Shown piece by piece: positions 5,566 through 7,275 of a stretch of 7,275 bases of DNA. The DNA is taken from the NCBI GenBank assembly GCA_007117945.1, contig SKTN01000187.1:1-7275 (forward strand), written 5' to 3'. Each line of letters begins with the position of its first letter. Position 1 is the stretch's first letter. Source of the stretch: Nitriliruptoraceae bacterium. GTDB lineage: Bacteria; Actinomycetota; Nitriliruptoria; Nitriliruptorales; Nitriliruptoraceae. A program made the position numbers and the translations under genes. The notes beneath the pieces are model-generated. The model did not search any database and was not told the origin of the DNA. It saw only the letters and a list, made by a program, of their open reading frames with translations.

Positions 5566-6404
5566 CCGCCACCGTCTTCGCCGTCGCGAACCAGAAGGGT
5601 GGGGTGGGCAAGACCACCACCACCCTGAACGTCGCCGCCGCCATGGCGGAGCTCGACGCCGCGGTCCTGGTCGTCGACCTCGACCCCCAGGGCTGTCTGA
5701 CCTTCTCGCTCGGCTACGACCCCGACGCCATCGAGCCGTCGCTCAACGACACCGTCGTCGGCCGCACCTCGATGGCCGACACGATCATCCAGCACGGTGA
5801 GGTGGACATCGTGCCCGCCAACATCGATCTGGCGGGTGCCGAGGTGACGCTGCTGTCCCGGACGGGCCGGGAGTACCTGCTGCGCGGTGAGCTGGGCGAC
5901 CTGCTCGAGAGCTACGACGTGGTCCTGATCGACTGCGCACCCTCCCTCGGCGTGCTGACCATCAACGGGCTCACCGCCGCCGACGAGGTCCTGATCCCCG
6001 TGCAGTGCGAGACCCTGTCCCACCGGGGGGTCAGCCAGCTGCTGGAGACCATCTCGGACGTCAAGCGCCTGACCAACCGCGCCCTGTCCGTCCGGGGGCT
6101 CGTCGCGACGATGTTCGACTCGCGGCCCCGCCACAGCCGCGAGGTACTCCAGGACCTGCTGGCCCGCTACGACCTGCCGCTGATCGGTCCCCCTGTGCGC
6201 AAGTCGGTCCGGTTCGCCGAGGCCCCCACCGGCGGTGCCAGCCTGGTCAGCGCCCGGACCGGGGTCCCCGGCACGGCGGCCTACCGGGCCATCGCCCAGG
6301 AGCTGCTGGGCTACGAGGTCGACCCGCAGCTGCTCGAGGCCGCCGGCTGGTCCGATGCCCAACGCGAGGCCGTGCTCGGTCTCGCCGGGGACGGATCGGC
6401 CTGA
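5562..6404 (+). CDS. Orphan ParA/Soj/MinD-type ATPase
   Basis: 280 residues. Deviant Walker A QKGGVGKTTT (signature Lys12, P-loop Lys17), switch/Walker A' VVDLDPQG (Asp39, Asp41) and Walker B VVLIDCAPS (Asp124) are all intact, so it should bind and hydrolyse ATP and form the ATP sandwich dimer. Basic residues at RKSVR (213-217) are where Soj-type ParAs contact DNA nonspecifically. It lacks the N-terminal helix-turn-helix of plasmid ParAs and has a C-terminal extension of about 30 residues after the usual end. There is no ParB downstream and no parS-like 16-mer is seen, so this is unlikely to be the chromosomal segregation ParA. Translation starts at the GTG inside the previous stop (GTGA), and its own TGA overlaps the next ATG, so it is coupled on both sides. 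It may position or switch the FHA-HTH partner, or help place a polar apparatus; both are speculation. Confidence 0.93.
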   Translation: MTATVFAVANQKGGVGKTTTTLNVAAAMAELDAAVLVVDLDPQGCLTFSLGYDPDAIEPSLNDTVVGRTSMADTIIQHGEVDIVPANIDLAGAEVTLLSRTGREYLLRGELGDLLESYDVVLIDCAPSLGVLTINGLTAADEVLIPVQCETLSHRGVSQLLETISDVKRLTNRALSVRGLVATMFDSRPRHSREVLQDLLARYDLPLIGPPVRKSVRFAEAPTGGASLVSARTGVPGTAAYRAIAQELLGYEVDPQLLEAAGWSDAQREAVLGLAGDGSA

Positions 6405-6763
6405 TGGGCGCCGAGCCGGGTGCGGGTGCACGTCGGCCGGGGACCTCCCCGGCCTTCGACCGCATCACGCCCCGCGCCCCCAGCGACGCTGCCCGGGACG
6501 GGTTGGGCAAGGAGGCGCTGTACTCGACGGCGCCGAGCGCCGCGCCCACCAGCCAGGTGGAGCTGCACTGCCGACGCTGCGACGTGCCCTTCGGCCTGTC
6601 GGTGCTCGGCCTGGCCAAGCTGCTGGCCCCGCCCTTCCTGGTCGATCCCGTGCGGCGTCGCCTCTACAGCCGGTGCCCGGCCTGCAGCCGCTACGCCTGG
6701 TTGGACGTGCGCACGGGGCAGGCCTTGCGGGTGTTGCGCGCGCCCTGGAACCCCACGAGCTGA
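6404..6763 (+). CDS. Small zinc-ribbon protein of unknown function
   Basis: 119 residues. The first 50 are Ala/Pro/Arg/Gly-rich and probably disordered. From 51, QVELHCRRCDVPFG gives one CxxC knuckle (Cys56, Cys59) and YSRCPACSRYAWL gives a second (Cys91, Cys94), separated by about 31 residues containing a short hydrophobic helix (LSVLGLAKLLAPPFL). This is the layout of a zinc ribbon. No further domain follows, so it looks like a small adaptor or nucleic-acid-binding protein. The ATG shares a base with the ParA stop (TGATG), making it the third member of the coupled operon; a GGGGA about 15 bases upstream could help initiation. I do not recognise a characterised homologue. Its stop lies only 7 bp from that of the convergent gene on the right, so the 3' ends must share any termination region. 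Confidence 0.8.
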   Translation: MGAEPGAGARRPGTSPAFDRITPRAPSDAARDGLGKEALYSTAPSAAPTSQVELHCRRCDVPFGLSVLGLAKLLAPPFLVDPVRRRLYSRCPACSRYAWLDVRTGQALRVLRAPWNPTS

Positions 6764-6770
6764 GGTCGGT

Positions 6771-7275
6771 TCAGGGCAGGTGCTCGACCCGCACCCGGCG
6801 TGCGCGTTGGGGCTGTCCCTCGCCCCTGGCCTCCGCGCCGCGCGGCGTGGTGGTCTCCTCGCCGGCACCGCCGCCGCTCCCGGCGGCGCGCTGCTGGCCC
6901 TCGCCACCGCTGCGGCCGCTACCGCTGCGGGCGCTGGCGTCACGGGAGGTGCGGCTGCCGGGTTGCGCCGAGCGGGACTGCTGCTGCTGTGCACCCTGGC
7001 CGGAGCGCGGTCGCCCGTCCCGCCCCTTGGCGCCACGTCGCGGGGCGTCCTCGCCGCCGGAACGCGACCGGCCGCCGGCACCGTCGCCCTGACGGGGGCG
7101 TGCGCGGGTGCGTCCCGAGCTCGATGATCCCGAGGTGGTGGTGTCCTTCGGGGTGTCAGCGGGACGTGCACGGGGCTCGGGGGTCGGGCCGTCCTCCGCG
7201 GCATCGGTGGCCGAGGCGGTGGCGCTGTCGCGCTGCGGCGCCGTCGTGGCGCGCGCACTGCGGTCCGCGGCAGCC
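6771..7275 (-). CDS. C-terminal disordered tail of a larger protein, cut by window edge
   Basis: This leftward frame is open from the window edge to a TGA at 6771-6773, giving 167 residues with no start needed inside the window. The sequence is almost all Ala, Gly, Ser, Arg, Pro, Thr, Gln, Asp and Glu. It has no Cys, Phe, Tyr, Trp, Ile, Met or Asn, and Val/Leu occur only in the last eight residues (VRVEHLP). Runs include four Gln codons (6978-6989) and SGSSSSG (around 7113-7130), plus scattered RSG/GRSGG elements. This frame has the highest third-position GC of the phases I compared by hand (about 84% against about 78% at each of the other two positions), and the neighbouring coding genes are similarly GC3-rich. 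Such tails occur on actinobacterial RNA helicases, initiation or termination factors and other RNA-binding proteins; a DEAD-box helicase is one guess but no catalytic part is visible. Other frames here are also open by virtue of high GC, so the call is moderate. Confidence 0.5.
   Translation of the reverse strand, partial: AAADRSARATTAPQRDSATASATDAAEDGPTPEPRARPADTPKDTTTSGSSSSGRTRARPRQGDGAGGRSRSGGEDAPRRGAKGRDGRPRSGQGAQQQQSRSAQPGSRTSRDASARSGSGRSGGEGQQRAAGSGGGAGEETTTPRGAEARGEGQPQRARRVRVEHLP

Noticed and set aside
5562..6404. Chromosomal or plasmid ParABS partition locus
   Set aside because: No ParB gene follows and no sequence close to the parS 16-mer is present in the window; no replication gene or iterons.
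5496..6431. Leftward 311-residue frame opposite ParA
   Set aside because: It mirrors the ParA gene, whose Walker motifs are intact; no domain in the antisense product.
6885..6945. GCT/GCG/GCC-rich tandem-like repeat
   Set aside because: The apparent repeat reflects Ser/Arg/Gly/Ala codons of a low-complexity protein tail and has no fixed unit length.
6235..7258. Several long open frames on both strands over the zinc-ribbon gene and right edge
   Set aside because: Those other than the 6404 and 6771 frames give Pro/Arg/Ala-rich products crossing the ParA or zinc-ribbon genes in the wrong frame, without motifs.

Overview
The window is a 7.3 kb piece of a very GC-rich bacterial chromosome (strong G/C preference at third codon positions, several GTG starts, overlapping stop/start codons). 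The gene content (LppM-type lipoprotein, FHA domain fused to a LuxR-type helix-turn-helix, acyl-CoA dehydrogenase of the kind common in Actinobacteria) points to an actinobacterium, perhaps one of the deep-branching high-GC classes. I cannot name the genus. No tRNA, rRNA, CRISPR array, insertion sequence or plasmid feature is visible. Genes fill almost everything, and no gene-free stretch exceeds 300 bases.

Left part (1-1936): a type IV pilus / type II secretion assembly ATPase (PilB/GspE family) runs leftward and is cut by the window edge just after its Walker A motif. Divergent from it, 80 bp away, is a lipoprotein with an LppM-like domain and a C-terminal membrane helix.

Middle (1920-4855): a leftward conserved hypothetical of 257 residues converges on the lipoprotein gene, and the two reading frames overlap by 17 bp. 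Divergent from it is a rightward pair, an acyl-CoA dehydrogenase followed by a PHP-domain metal-dependent phosphoesterase, joined by a one-base TGATG overlap.

Right part (4981-6763): the most interesting block is a three-gene rightward operon with overlapping ends. It encodes an FHA-LuxR-HTH fusion regulator, an orphan ParA/Soj-type ATPase without a ParB or a recognisable parS, and a small four-cysteine zinc-ribbon protein of unknown function. Translational coupling suggests the three act together. A phospho-threonine-reading transcription factor coupled to a ParA switch is not the standard chromosome-segregation arrangement.

Right edge (6771-7275): a leftward open frame with no stop for 167 codons encodes an almost purely disordered Ser/Arg/Gly/Ala/Gln-rich sequence. 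It is probably the C-terminal tail of a larger protein beyond the window. Its stop lies 7 bp from the stop of the zinc-ribbon gene.
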